Counted from the stretch's first letter, positions 45,031-54,135 are shown. The stretch: DNA of 58,170 nucleotides from Acidimicrobiaceae bacterium (GCA_009845995.1 VXYK01000041.1:33731-91900); one strand, 5' to 3'. The notes: a model not told the origin generated them from the letters alone. Numbers and translations: made by a program.

Positions 45031-45431
45031 TTTTTGATTCTGAAGCGCTTTCGGCGTTGGCTCGGCCCCGCGTTGACGCGCAACGCCATCAGCGCGTTCG
45101 TGCGGCGATGAGGAGTGCTCACTCTCGCAACTATCCGCTGCGGGTGCCGTCAGCAATCCTCGTTGAGCTGTACCGGGGACGAGGATCTGATGAAGCAATA
45201 GACCACTTGCTAGGCCAGGGTGTGGCCCGTGTTGTCACCACGGGCGTGCGAATCGCTCGTATCGCCGGGCACATTCTGGCCACCCATGGCCAGGGGAGCG
45301 AGTATGCCGTTGATGCGTTGGTCGTGGCGACGGCTGTTCGACTCGGAGGTGGACTCATCGTTACGCACGACCCTGACGACCTGGCGCGCCTAGCTTCGGG
45401 GTTCAACAACGTCGCGGTCGCGGGTGTCTGA
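45018..45431 (+). CDS. vapC: VapC-like PIN-domain toxin
   Basis: A 137-residue PIN domain. It has the acidic residues expected for metal-dependent RNA cleavage: Asp7 (VLVFDSEALSAL), Glu50 (ILVELYRG), Asp99 (AVDALVVATAVRL) and Asp118 (IVTHDPDDL). VapC toxins cut specific tRNAs or rRNA. TTG 45018 is the only plausible start and lies inside the antitoxin gene, so the two are translationally coupled. The specific RNA target is unknown. Confidence 0.88.
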   Translation: MAVLVFDSEALSALARPRVDAQRHQRVRAAMRSAHSRNYPLRVPSAILVELYRGRGSDEAIDHLLGQGVARVVTTGVRIARIAGHILATHGQGSEYAVDALVVATAVRLGGGLIVTHDPDDLARLASGFNNVAVAGV

Positions 45432-45469
45432 GGTTTTGGGATCCCCGTGGATCGGGGATGTTCGCCGGT

Positions 45470-46453
45470 TCAGTCGCTGGGATAGCGGACGCCGAGTTCG
45501 GCGCGAGCCGCATCGCAGGCCGCGATCATGGCTCGGCTGGTGGCCCAGTCCATCTGCGGACTTTGCTGTTCCCCGGCAGCGAGGCAACGGTTGACTTCGT
45601 CCGCCTGATAGTGCAGCGACGGGGGCGACTCGGTGATCTCTTCGCGTTCAGCGCCACTTTGCACAATGACCGTGTTGGTGGCGTGTGCTGGCGGGGGGAA
45701 TTCGATGAATCCGTCGGTGCCTTCGACCCGGGCGGCCAAGGTTCCGACCACGTCGATGCCACACGTCAGCGTTGCTGAAGCTCCGCTGTCCCAGCGGCAC
45801 AGAAGGCTCGTTTCGGCGTCGACGCCGCTTTCGGCTACGTGACCGGCAGCGGCTATCGAACTGGGCTCGCCGAGGATCCACCAGGCGAAGGTGAGTGGGT
45901 ACACACCGAGGTCGAGGAGCGCGCCGCCACCGGTGTCGAGGTTCCAGAGCCGGTGGTCGGGGTCGAACGGCATGGCGAACGAGAAGTCGGCATGGATGCG
46001 ACGCACCTCGCCGATGGCACCGTCGTTGATGCGCTTGACCGCCTCGATGTGGGCCGGGTTGAAGCGCATCCACATTGCTTCCATCAAGAACCGGTCGTTG
46101 GCCTGCGCGGCTGCGGTCATGCGGTCGACCTCCGCGACGTTGAGGGCGATCGGCTTCTCAACCAGCACGTGTTTGCCGGCTTCGAGGAACATCACGGTAT
46201 CGTGGACATGGGCGGGTTGCACACTGGCCACATAGACAATGTCGATATCAGGGTCAGCGGCGAGGTCGACATTGCTTCCGTGGGCACGGGGGATTTCATA
46301 GGTGGCAGCGAACTGGACGGCACTGTCTTGTGATCGTGAACCGACAGCGACGAGCTGGCCGCCCTCGGCTTGGCCGAACGCGTCAGCGAACTGGCTGGCG
46401 ATATTGCCGGTGGAAGAGATGCCCCAGCGAACAATTCCTGGGTGTTGCTCCAT
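45470..46453 (-). CDS. Gfo/Idh/MocA-family oxidoreductase
   Basis: A 327-residue NAD(P)-dependent oxidoreductase with the N-terminal Rossmann segment (VRWGISSTGNIASQFADAF), DIVYVASVQPAHVHD, the conserved lysine in HVLVEKPIALNVAE (EKP motif), and a C-terminal beta-sheet domain. It has the shape of a trans-dihydrodiol/glucose-fructose oxidoreductase-like enzyme. The substrate is unknown but is commonly a sugar or cyclitol. The start MEQHPGIVRWG at 46453 is divergent from the S9 peptidase gene (44 bp between starts). Confidence 0.9.
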   Translation of the reverse strand: MEQHPGIVRWGISSTGNIASQFADAFGQAEGGQLVAVGSRSQDSAVQFAATYEIPRAHGSNVDLAADPDIDIVYVASVQPAHVHDTVMFLEAGKHVLVEKPIALNVAEVDRMTAAAQANDRFLMEAMWMRFNPAHIEAVKRINDGAIGEVRRIHADFSFAMPFDPDHRLWNLDTGGGALLDLGVYPLTFAWWILGEPSSIAAAGHVAESGVDAETSLLCRWDSGASATLTCGIDVVGTLAARVEGTDGFIEFPPPAHATNTVIVQSGAEREEITESPPSLHYQADEVNRCLAAGEQQSPQMDWATSRAMIAACDAARAELGVRYPSD

Positions 46454-46497
46454 GATGTCTCCGTGTGATTGGCGTTTGCATCCGCAAGGATACGCAG

Positions 46498-48678
46498 ATG
46501 AACAGTTCAGCGGTGACCGGCGCGGAGTCCTTTCCTCGTCGCCATGCGTTGACTCGGGGTTTCACGCTCGGCGCTCCACGCAACTTCCGGGTCTCCGCGG
46601 ACGGCGAGCGGATCGCTTTTTTGCGTTCGAGTGGACCGGTCGATTCGGTCAATTCGCTGTGGCTGTTCGATGTGTCGGCGGGGACCGAACGTCTGGTGTT
46701 CGATGCGGCGGAGATCGGCTCAGATATCGCTGCCCTGTCGCCCGCTGAGCGAGTTCGTCGGGAGCGGGCCCGGGAGTCCGGCGGCGGGATTGTCGCCTAT
46801 GACGCTGATTCTGATCTGACGGTCGCCGTTTTCGCGATCGGATCCCAGATTGCTCGTGTAGATCTGCTCACCGGCGAGGCGCGTGTGCTGAACACAGCCG
46901 ACGGTGCCTTCGATCCGCGGTTGTCGCCTGACACGGAAAAGGTCGCCTATGTGGCCGGCCGTGAACTGCGGATGGTGACCGATGATGAAGACCGTTTGCT
47001 GATCGGGGAGGCAGACGAGACGGTTTCGTGGGGCGCGGCTGAGTTCATCGCAGCTGAGGAGATGGGGAGGACCCGAGGCTTCTGGTGGGGGCCCGACAGC
47101 GATGCGCTGTTGGTGCAGCGAGTTGATGTGGCTCCGATCGACACTTGGTGGATCAGTGCGCCTGTCACCCCTTGGGAGTCGCCGAGAGAGGTTCGCTACC
47201 CCGCTGCTGGTAGCGCTAATGCTGAGGCGGGCTTGGCCATTATCGGTCTCGACAACAGCCGCGTTGATGTGAACTGGCGATCCCGCCCGGCACCAGATAC
47301 GCCGGGCGATGGTGCGTCACGCGCCTCCGCGGCTCCGGCTACGCCCGGCGTAAGCAACCCCTGGGAGTATCTGGCCAAGGTCGATTGGTCTCGCGATGGC
47401 ATTTTGTTGACGGTGCAGAGCCGAGATCAGCGCACCCTCGGCGTTCTTGACGTTGACGCAGCAACGGGGGAGTGCCAGCAGCGCTACCAGGTGACCGATG
47501 AGCATTGGGTTGAGTTGATCGCCGGAACTCCGGCGGTGCGCGACGGGCGGTTGGTCACGGTTGAGGATCGAGCGCCGGCTCGGCGTTTGTGCGTTGACGG
47601 CGAGGCGTTGACAGGTGACGGGGTTCAGGTGCGAAGCGTGATCGATGTCGGCGACGACGGCATCGTGATCACCGCTTGTCGGGAACCGACTTCCGTGCAG
47701 GTCGCGACCGTGAGCTGGAGTGGTGAACTCCGCTGGTGGGACAACTCGCCTGGCGTCATGAGCGCGGTTGTTGGCGGTCCGACCGAAGTGCGGATCAATC
47801 GCAGCCTGGCCCATCATGGTGTGGGCGTCGAGGTGCGTAGTTCGGGGCGGGTGGTGTCTCGGATCGCCAGCCACAGCGAGGTACCGAATATCAACGTCGG
47901 TGTTTCGTTGCATCGTCTTGGCGAACGTGAACTGGCCGCTGCTCTGCTGTTGCCGAATGACTCTGCCGAGGCGGATCCAAAGAACAAACTTCCGGTGTTG
48001 CTCGACCCGTATGGGGGCCCTCACGCGCAGCGAGTGCAGCAGGCGCGGTCGCTGTTTTATGTTTCGCAATGGTTCGCCGATCAGGGTTTCGCAGTGCTGG
48101 TGACCGATGGCCGCGGTACGCCAGGCCGGGGGCCGGATTTTGAGCGGGAGGTGCGTGGGGATCTGGCTGGTCCGGTGCTTGACGATCAGATCGAGGCTCT
48201 GCATGCGATGGCCGAGTTGAATCCCCGACTTGATCTTGACCGTGTGGCTATTCGGGGTTGGTCGTTCGGCGGTTATTTGGCGGCGTTGGCTGTGCTGCGT
48301 CGCCCCGACGTGTTCCATGCCGGGATCGCGGGGGCTCCGGTGACGGATTGGCGGTTGTACGACACCCATTACACAGAGCGCTACCTGGGCCACCCGGATT
48401 CCGAGCCCGAGAACTACGAGCGCAGCGACGTTCTGTATGGCTCGGCGCAGGTTGACGACTCGCATGGTGTGCCCCCGCTGGTGTTGATCCACGGCCTAGC
48501 CGACGACAACGTGGTCGCCGCCCACACGTTGCAGCTTTCGCGCGCTCTGCTCGAGTCCGGCCGCCCCCACACCGTGCTCCCTCTCTCCGGCGTCACCCAC
48601 ATGACCCCCCAAGAAGAAGTCGCCGAAAATCTCCTGCTCCTCCAACTCCACTTCCTCCGCGAAGCCCTCTCGGAGTGA
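46498..48678 (+). CDS. S9-family serine peptidase (dipeptidyl peptidase IV-like)
   Basis: A 726-residue protein with an N-terminal beta-propeller and a C-terminal alpha/beta hydrolase domain. The propeller resembles DPP IV (EFIAAEEMGRTRGFWWGPDS, the double-Glu loop EE that holds the substrate N-terminus). The hydrolase has YGGPHAQRV, the nucleophile GWSFGGYLA (Ser near 586), the Asp in HGLADDNV (near 667) and His in GVTHMT (near 700). It probably removes dipeptides from peptide N-termini. No signal peptide is visible, so it is likely cytoplasmic. ATG 46498 has AAGGA before it. Confidence 0.92.
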   Translation: MNSSAVTGAESFPRRHALTRGFTLGAPRNFRVSADGERIAFLRSSGPVDSVNSLWLFDVSAGTERLVFDAAEIGSDIAALSPAERVRRERARESGGGIVAYDADSDLTVAVFAIGSQIARVDLLTGEARVLNTADGAFDPRLSPDTEKVAYVAGRELRMVTDDEDRLLIGEADETVSWGAAEFIAAEEMGRTRGFWWGPDSDALLVQRVDVAPIDTWWISAPVTPWESPREVRYPAAGSANAEAGLAIIGLDNSRVDVNWRSRPAPDTPGDGASRASAAPATPGVSNPWEYLAKVDWSRDGILLTVQSRDQRTLGVLDVDAATGECQQRYQVTDEHWVELIAGTPAVRDGRLVTVEDRAPARRLCVDGEALTGDGVQVRSVIDVGDDGIVITACREPTSVQVATVSWSGELRWWDNSPGVMSAVVGGPTEVRINRSLAHHGVGVEVRSSGRVVSRIASHSEVPNINVGVSLHRLGERELAAALLLPNDSAEADPKNKLPVLLDPYGGPHAQRVQQARSLFYVSQWFADQGFAVLVTDGRGTPGRGPDFEREVRGDLAGPVLDDQIEALHAMAELNPRLDLDRVAIRGWSFGGYLAALAVLRRPDVFHAGIAGAPVTDWRLYDTHYTERYLGHPDSEPENYERSDVLYGSAQVDDSHGVPPLVLIHGLADDNVVAAHTLQLSRALLESGRPHTVLPLSGVTHMTPQEEVAENLLLLQLHFLREALSE

Positions 48679-48693
48679 ACCCTGAATCGTGCG

Positions 48694-51600
48694 TTAGGCG
48701 GGGGGCCAGCGGGTGGCGATGACTTGGGCTCGTTGGTCGGGGTCGGTTATGGAGATCGTGGAGGTGGGGGTGCGGTGCCAGAAGAGCTCCTGGTCGCCTT
48801 TGCGTTCCTGGACGGGGTGGTTGGAGGGGTCGATGCTGACGCGGGCCAGGTGGTTGCCGTCGACGGTGTGAAACTCCCAGGTGACGAGTGCTAGGGCGGC
48901 GTCGCCTAGGCGGGAGCGGATGAGGTTTTGGAGGTGTTGGCCCCAGAGGTCGTGGTCTCCGCGTTCGCCGCGTTTGGAGAAGGTGGCGAAGTCGTCTTCC
49001 AAGCCGTAAACCGAGCCGTCGTCGGCCACTCCGATCAGCAGGGTGCCACCGAATTGAGAGTTGGCGAAACCAGCGATGGTCTTGATGGCCGCGTCTTCGG
49101 TCACACCGCCTCTGCGTTGTGCTTTGATGTCCCAGCGCAGCGTGGACTTGTATTCCAGGTAGAGCGATTCTCGGTCGGGGCCGACTAGGTCACCGATGGG
49201 GCAGGTTCGCTGGCGGGCGACGATCGCGCGCTTCTGCACGTCGGGCGCGAATACAGCGATGAGATCAGCCTGGAGTTCGCTGCTGTCCAGGTAGTTGAAC
49301 ACGACTTTGTTGAAGCGGTCGGGGCGTGACAGCAGCGCGTCTTGGAAGCGCTTGGGGAACACATGATCGCGGAAGGTGGCCTCGTCGTTGTTGGCCGCTT
49401 GGTTCTGGATCTCTATGTCGGAGACTAGGTCGCCGGCGGCGGCCTCGAATACCAGGCGGTCTTCGTCGGTCCAGTCGGTACCGAAGCGCTCGTTGATCCG
49501 GGCGATAATTTGCGAAAGGCGTTCTGCTTCTGGATCGGTTAGTGGCCCAGCTCCGGAGTAGATGGTGGTTACTTCGGCTTCGCCGCTTGGCAGTTCGATC
49601 GAGCCGTCGAAGGTCAGGGCGTGTCGTAGGTGCGTGAGTTCTACTTCGGAACCGAGGTTGATGCTTTCAGCCCCGCCGCGGTCTCGTATGAGGGCCGCCA
49701 GGGCGCGGCAGAAGCGGTAGTCGCGCTCGAGTTCGGCGTTGCGGAACGGCACGACGAGTGACAGGAAGCTGTAGACGCGCACGAATCGGCCGAGTGCATC
49801 GCGGAAGGTGTCTTGATCTTCCTCGGTCAAGGCCTTGAACCGGTCGACGGCTGGTTGCATGGCCGCGTCGACTTGGGCGTGGGTGCCCTCGCTCAGCAGC
49901 AGGGTGGAGGCCCGTTCCATCTCGCCGATGTCGAGCACGTCGAACCGGTCGAGTTCATAGCGGGTGTCGAACAGCAGGTTGGGGTCGGTCGGCGGGGCGA
50001 CGGTCTTGCCGTGATAGACGGCGAACGCGTCGCCGATCTCGTCTGCTTCGTTCACAAAATCCATGACGTACGTGCCGGTTTTGGCCGGATGGATGCGGTT
50101 GAGCCTTGACAGCGTCTGCACCGCCGCCAGGCCAGTGAGTGTCTTGTCGACGTACATGGCTGCGAGTTTGGGCTGGTCGAACCCGGTTTGGAACTTCTCG
50201 GCGACCACCATGATCTGCCATTCGTCGGTGTCGAAGCGCTCGGCGGTCTGGGACTCCCCGAAACCGTTGGCTTTCGACTCAGTCAAGCCCTCCACCTCGC
50301 CGGAGAACGCCACGAGCACGCCGAGGTTGTAGCCGAGGTTGTTGGCATGCTTTCGCAGCGCCTGCCACATGCGCACGGCATGGGGCCGTGATGAGCACAC
50401 GACCATTGCTTTGGCTTTGCCGTCTACTTGATGAGAGATCTTGGTTCGGAAGTGTTCGACGATGAGCTCGGCCTTCTGTGCCAGGTTGTCGGGGTGCAGG
50501 GTCACGAACCGGGCCAGCGCGCTGCGGGCTTTGCTGGTCTCGTATGCCGGGTCGTCAAGGATCGATTTCTCGAGATGGAAGTACTGGTTGTAGGTGAGGT
50601 AGCCGGCCAGCACGTCCATGATGAAGCCTTCTTCGATGGCTTGACGCATCGGATACAGGTGGAAAGGCTCGTGCTTTCCGTCGCTGACCTCGCCGAACAT
50701 CTCGAGAGTGCGCCCCTTGGGTGTGGCGGTGAATGCGAAGAACGACAGGTTGGGCTGATGTCCTCGTGCTGCTACCGCCTCGGCGAGCAGCGCCTCGACG
50801 TCGGTCGGTTCGTCCTCGTTGTTGGCGTTGACTTCAGGCTCGGCTGAACCCAGGGCTCGGCGCAGTTCAGCAGCGGCTTGACCAGTCTGTGATGAGTGGG
50901 CTTCATCGACTATGAGCGCATAGTCGCGCTCGGGCAACTCTTCGATCTTGTCGAGGATGTAGGGGAACTTCTGAAGTGTCGTGACGATGATCCGGGCTTG
51001 CTCGCCGATTAGGGCTTCGGCTAGCTGCGCCGATGACTCGTCGATGCGTTGCACGACGCCGATGGCGTGCTCGAATTGGCTGATGGTGTCTTGGAGCTGC
51101 CGGTCGAGCACGACCCGGTCGGTGATGACCACAACCTTGTCGAACACTTTGGTGTCTGTGTGGTTGTGCAGCGACGAGAGACGGTGGGCCAGCCAGGCGA
51201 TCGAGTTGGACTTGCCGGATCCCGCCGAGTGCTGAACGAGATAGTTGCGGCCCGCTCCGTTTTCTTTGGCGTCGGCTTCGAGGAGGCACACGGCGTCCCA
51301 TTGGTGGAACCGTGGGAAGATCACCTCCGGTTTGGCCCGCGAGCCTTTCGATGGTTTCACCACGTGGATGAATCGGCCCAGGATGTCCATCCAGGCGTCG
51401 CGGCTCCATACCTGCTGCCAGAGATATGACGTGCGGTGGCCTTCGGGATTCGATGGATTGCCTGCGCCGAGGTTGTGGCCCTGGTTGAACGGCAGGAACC
51501 GTGTTTGGGTGCCGGCCAGGCGGGTGGTCATTGCCACCGACGATGGATCGACCGCAAAGTGCACCATGCCGGTCCGACTCACGGTCCGGTTGCTAGGGGA

Positions 51601-52146
51601 ACGTTTTCTGTATTGGGCGATGGCGTTCTCGACGGTTTGGCCTGTGTAGGGGCTCTTGAGTTCGGCGGTTGCCACCGGTATGCCGTTGACGAACAGGGCA
51701 AGGTCGATGGTCTTGTTGCTGGCGGGATCGAACGGCAGCTGTCGGGTGACCGTCAACACGTTGGCCTCGTAACGCTCGGCCAACTCCGGTGTGCGCCCGT
51801 GGGCGGGTTTGAAGTAGGCGAGCCTGATTGTGACGTTGCGGTCCACCACTCCGTTGCGCAACACGTCCACCGTGCCCCGCCTGTCGAGTTCGGTTGCCAG
51901 CCGTTGCACGAACCCCGACTGTGCCTTGTTGGGGTCGCCTCCGTAGGCCGAGTCGATCAGGCGGTTCCACTCTTTGGCTTGCGTTGCCCCGATGAACACG
52001 AACAGATCAGCCGTGTCAACGCCCGCCTCAGCATCGAAGTCCCGCGGCCCGTCCCCAACGTTGCCGACCTTCCCCTGCCGATAACCCCCTTGCTCAACCA
52101 GCCAGGAGGCGATGTCATCTTCGAACGCTGCCTCAGATACAGACAC
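48694..52146 (-). CDS. Orphan HsdR-like helicase-nuclease with C-terminal AlbA/Schlafen-type domain
   Basis: A 1150-residue protein. The N-terminal part looks like a type I restriction R subunit: nuclease residues D-(x)n-ExK in TIDLALFVNGIP and VATAELKSPY (Asp about 148, Glu about 162, Lys about 164), P-loop QHSAGSGKS near 307-315, DEAH in LIVDEAHSSQTG, and later helicase motifs (FFAFTATPKG, EKFQTGFDQPKL, TLSRLNRIHPAK). After about residue 980 there is an extra domain of AlbA_2/Schlafen type (LYLEYKSTLRWD, TIAGFANSQFGGTLLIGV, DGSVYGL). No HsdM or HsdS gene is nearby. A GGGGAGG site supports GTG 52146 over GTG 52155. Confidence 0.88.
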   Translation of the reverse strand: MSVSEAAFEDDIASWLVEQGGYRQGKVGNVGDGPRDFDAEAGVDTADLFVFIGATQAKEWNRLIDSAYGGDPNKAQSGFVQRLATELDRRGTVDVLRNGVVDRNVTIRLAYFKPAHGRTPELAERYEANVLTVTRQLPFDPASNKTIDLALFVNGIPVATAELKSPYTGQTVENAIAQYRKRSPSNRTVSRTGMVHFAVDPSSVAMTTRLAGTQTRFLPFNQGHNLGAGNPSNPEGHRTSYLWQQVWSRDAWMDILGRFIHVVKPSKGSRAKPEVIFPRFHQWDAVCLLEADAKENGAGRNYLVQHSAGSGKSNSIAWLAHRLSSLHNHTDTKVFDKVVVITDRVVLDRQLQDTISQFEHAIGVVQRIDESSAQLAEALIGEQARIIVTTLQKFPYILDKIEELPERDYALIVDEAHSSQTGQAAAELRRALGSAEPEVNANNEDEPTDVEALLAEAVAARGHQPNLSFFAFTATPKGRTLEMFGEVSDGKHEPFHLYPMRQAIEEGFIMDVLAGYLTYNQYFHLEKSILDDPAYETSKARSALARFVTLHPDNLAQKAELIVEHFRTKISHQVDGKAKAMVVCSSRPHAVRMWQALRKHANNLGYNLGVLVAFSGEVEGLTESKANGFGESQTAERFDTDEWQIMVVAEKFQTGFDQPKLAAMYVDKTLTGLAAVQTLSRLNRIHPAKTGTYVMDFVNEADEIGDAFAVYHGKTVAPPTDPNLLFDTRYELDRFDVLDIGEMERASTLLLSEGTHAQVDAAMQPAVDRFKALTEEDQDTFRDALGRFVRVYSFLSLVVPFRNAELERDYRFCRALAALIRDRGGAESINLGSEVELTHLRHALTFDGSIELPSGEAEVTTIYSGAGPLTDPEAERLSQIIARINERFGTDWTDEDRLVFEAAAGDLVSDIEIQNQAANNDEATFRDHVFPKRFQDALLSRPDRFNKVVFNYLDSSELQADLIAVFAPDVQKRAIVARQRTCPIGDLVGPDRESLYLEYKSTLRWDIKAQRRGGVTEDAAIKTIAGFANSQFGGTLLIGVADDGSVYGLEDDFATFSKRGERGDHDLWGQHLQNLIRSRLGDAALALVTWEFHTVDGNHLARVSIDPSNHPVQERKGDQELFWHRTPTSTISITDPDQRAQVIATRWPPA

Positions 52147-52458
52147 TGCCGTCACCTCCCCCTCGGCCTAAACGCCCCACACACCCTAGAAGCAAGTAGG
52201 ATGAACCGCGTTTCGACGGCACTGAGATGGTCGTGATCTCCGGATCGACAAACTTCGTAAATCGGCGGCTTGTTCTGACGGACCCATCACGTCATCCTTG
52301 CCTTCAGGGCGTGACAGCCCCCTCGGACGGCAAGACCAATCGATTGCCCAAGTTGTGGATCACGCATTTGCCATTTGCGTAGCGACAAGGTCTCTAGCAA
52401 ATTGTGATTTATGGAAGGGGAGCTCTGGCGCACATGGTCGGACCCTGGAGGACAAACA
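52147..52458. other. Intergenic region between divergent HsdR-like and DUF488 genes
   Basis: About 310 bp holding the promoters of both flanking genes. The part nearest the DUF488 gene is AT-richer. A 7-bp tandem duplication CATTTGC lies at 52365-52378, flanked by an ACGCA/TGCGT inverted repeat (52362-52380). No gene, RNA or clear -35/-10 pair was recognised. Confidence 0.45.
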
Positions 52459-52965
52459 ATGAAAGACAGTGAAGTATCCGTCGATGGAGAAAATCGCGAC
52501 TGTAGGATTCCGGACGTGTCTTCTACAACCGATAGTCCCACGATTGTTTCGATCGGATACGAGCAACGAGAAATCAGCGAATTGATTGATCTCTTAGCCG
52601 CGAACGGTGTTTCAATGCTCGTTGACGTACGCCTCAATCCGATCTCAAGAAAGAAAGGGTTTTCGAAGAACGCCCTGGCTACGGCGCTAAGCGAAGCTGG
52701 GATCGAATATCGTCATGAGCGCGAATTGGGAAACCCCAAGGAGAATCGCGATCCGTTCAGACGAGGTCTGGAGTCGGCGCGACAGAGTTACCGGCGCCAC
52801 CTCCAAAACGGCGCGGCTTCTGTTTACGAGCGACTCGTCGATCTTGCGAGCACCTCACGGATCGCGCTTCTCTGCTATGAGCGGGACCATGATCAGTGTC
52901 ACCGGTCGTGCATCCTCGACGCCGCCCAGGTCGATCGTCCGGCGATGAACGTCCTCCACCTCTGA
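52459..52965 (+). CDS. DUF488-family protein
   Basis: A 168-residue protein with DUF488 hallmarks: SIGYEQREISELIDLLAANG, LVDVRLNPISRKKGFSK (the D-x-R-x-x-P-x-S block, residues 56-64), YRHERELGNP, and the C-terminal cysteine block LLCYERDHDQCHRS (Cys139, Cys147-His148-Arg149). The biochemical role of the family is unsettled; it recurs in accessory and defence-like regions. ATG 52459 has a perfect GGAGGA six bases upstream, so the longer reading from 52411 is rejected. The next gene begins 10 bp after its stop, making a two-gene unit. Confidence 0.85.
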   Translation: MKDSEVSVDGENRDCRIPDVSSTTDSPTIVSIGYEQREISELIDLLAANGVSMLVDVRLNPISRKKGFSKNALATALSEAGIEYRHERELGNPKENRDPFRRGLESARQSYRRHLQNGAASVYERLVDLASTSRIALLCYERDHDQCHRSCILDAAQVDRPAMNVLHL

Positions 52966-52975
52966 TTCGGTTGCC

Positions 52976-53806
52976 ATGCCCGAGCACGTGGAGTTTTCGG
53001 CGATGATCCTCGTTAAAGCTTCGCCGGTCGTGACGTCCAGCCTCCGGGAGAACATGTGTGTAGCGGCGATGCGCCTTGATCCTGAGCCTCAGTGGGTTCG
53101 CCTTCATCCGGTGCCATTCCGTGACCTAGCCGACGAGTCGAAGTTCCGTAAGTATCAAAAGATTAGGGTGCGGGCGATCAGACCGCGGAGCGATCGTCGG
53201 CCTGAATCGTGGAAGCCAATCGAAGGTTCGATCCGACTTGGCGAGACACTCGGAACCGATCACGGATGGTCGGCCCGTCGCGAATGGGTCGCAAGACTTG
53301 GTGAGAGCACCATGTGCGACTTAATCGAGCGCAACAAGTTGGACTCGGGACCAAGCACACCCTCACTTTCAGTGGTTCGAACTGCTGAACCTCCGGAACT
53401 GCTCATCGACAAGCGCGATAAAGAACAGCTAGATCGATGGCAGCAGTTGGCCGATGCGATCGACGCTCAATCGTCGCTCTTTGACGACCCCGCTCATAAC
53501 AAACCGAAATTCGAAGTCACCCCTTGGCGGTTTCGTTACGACTACCGCTGCCTGGAACTGAACTGTAGGGGCCACCAACAGACCATTGTTGATTGGGAAG
53601 CGGAGGCGCTATGGCGAAGGGTTCGACACCGTGGCGACTGGCGGGAACTAATGCGACAGAAGTTCGTCGGCGAGTTATGGGCACCGAGCCGCGATTCTGT
53701 GCTCTTTGTTGGCAACATGGAACAGCGGCCGCGGAACTTCCTTGTCCTGGGCATCTTCTGGCCACCCTCCCAAGCGCTCCAGACATCTCTCGATATCTTC
53801 AGCTAG
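52976..53806 (+). CDS. Unrecognised protein paired with DUF488
   Basis: A 276-residue soluble protein that I cannot name. Visible features are an N-terminal strand (EFSAMILVKASPVV), a Cys-containing segment (ENMCVAAMRLDPEPQWVRLH), and a conserved-looking block (PVPFRDLADESKFRKYQKIR, then RPESWKPI). A long charged middle ends in DWRELMRQKFVGEL, followed by a beta hairpin (DSVLFVGNMEQRPRNFLVLG). No signal peptide or membrane span is seen. It starts 10 bp after the DUF488 stop, so the two are almost certainly co-expressed. I have an impression that this pair recurs in bacterial accessory regions, but cannot verify it here. Confidence 0.7.
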   Translation: MPEHVEFSAMILVKASPVVTSSLRENMCVAAMRLDPEPQWVRLHPVPFRDLADESKFRKYQKIRVRAIRPRSDRRPESWKPIEGSIRLGETLGTDHGWSARREWVARLGESTMCDLIERNKLDSGPSTPSLSVVRTAEPPELLIDKRDKEQLDRWQQLADAIDAQSSLFDDPAHNKPKFEVTPWRFRYDYRCLELNCRGHQQTIVDWEAEALWRRVRHRGDWRELMRQKFVGELWAPSRDSVLFVGNMEQRPRNFLVLGIFWPPSQALQTSLDIFS

Positions 53807-53879
53807 TCCACGGACATTCTGTTTAGTCGAGTTGGTGGGAGCGCGAGCACAACCGCCAACCCAACCAAAGGATGCGGAA

Positions 53880-54008
53880 CTACTTCCGCTTCTTGCCCGT
53901 ATCGGAACGCTTTTTCCGCCAGCTTCCGTCCTTGTTTCGTGATCGGGGTTGTGTTCCACCGCCTTCGTCAGGAACATACGGGCCTTTGCCGAGTCGTCTG
54001 TCGGCCAT
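53880..54008 (-). CDS. 42-residue basic small protein downstream of the JAB-E1 gene
   Basis: A short frame starting MADRRLGKGPYVPDEGG and ending DTGKKRK. About a third of its 42 residues are Lys or Arg, with Gly, Pro and Ser suggesting disorder. It has no hydrophobic segment. Its start is preceded by an essentially perfect ribosome-binding site (AAAGGAGGTGA, 54013-54023), which random sequence rarely shows. It lies on the same strand as the ubiquitin-like operon, 127 bp after the JAB-E1 stop. It could be part of that operon or a separate gene. Its function is unknown. It is lysine-rich and could be a modification target, but this is speculation. Confidence 0.6.
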   Translation of the reverse strand: MADRRLGKGPYVPDEGGGTQPRSRNKDGSWRKKRSDTGKKRK

Positions 54009-54012
54009 GATT

Positions 54013-54023
54013 TCACCTCCTTT
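54013..54023 (-). promoter_or_regulatory. Perfect Shine-Dalgarno of the 42-residue gene
   Basis: AAAGGAGGTGA ends four bases before the ATG at 54008. Full complementarity to the 16S rRNA 3' end is the main reason to call the small gene real. Confidence 0.75.
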
Positions 54024-54135
54024 CGTGAGCTCGGGGTTGGAATGGACATCTCCAGCAATCCGGAAGTAGTCAAACCGCGCAAAGACGGTCCAAGCAGCTC
54101 GAAGGCAATGATCGCTCGTCTGAACGGCGACCGGA

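Noticed and set aside
48694..52146. Complete type I restriction-modification system
   Set aside because: Only an R-like subunit is present. No methyltransferase or specificity gene occurs within the window on either side.
52411..52458. Earlier start for the DUF488 protein
   Set aside because: A perfect GGAGGA six bases before ATG 52459 makes the later start more likely; the extra residues carry no conserved features.
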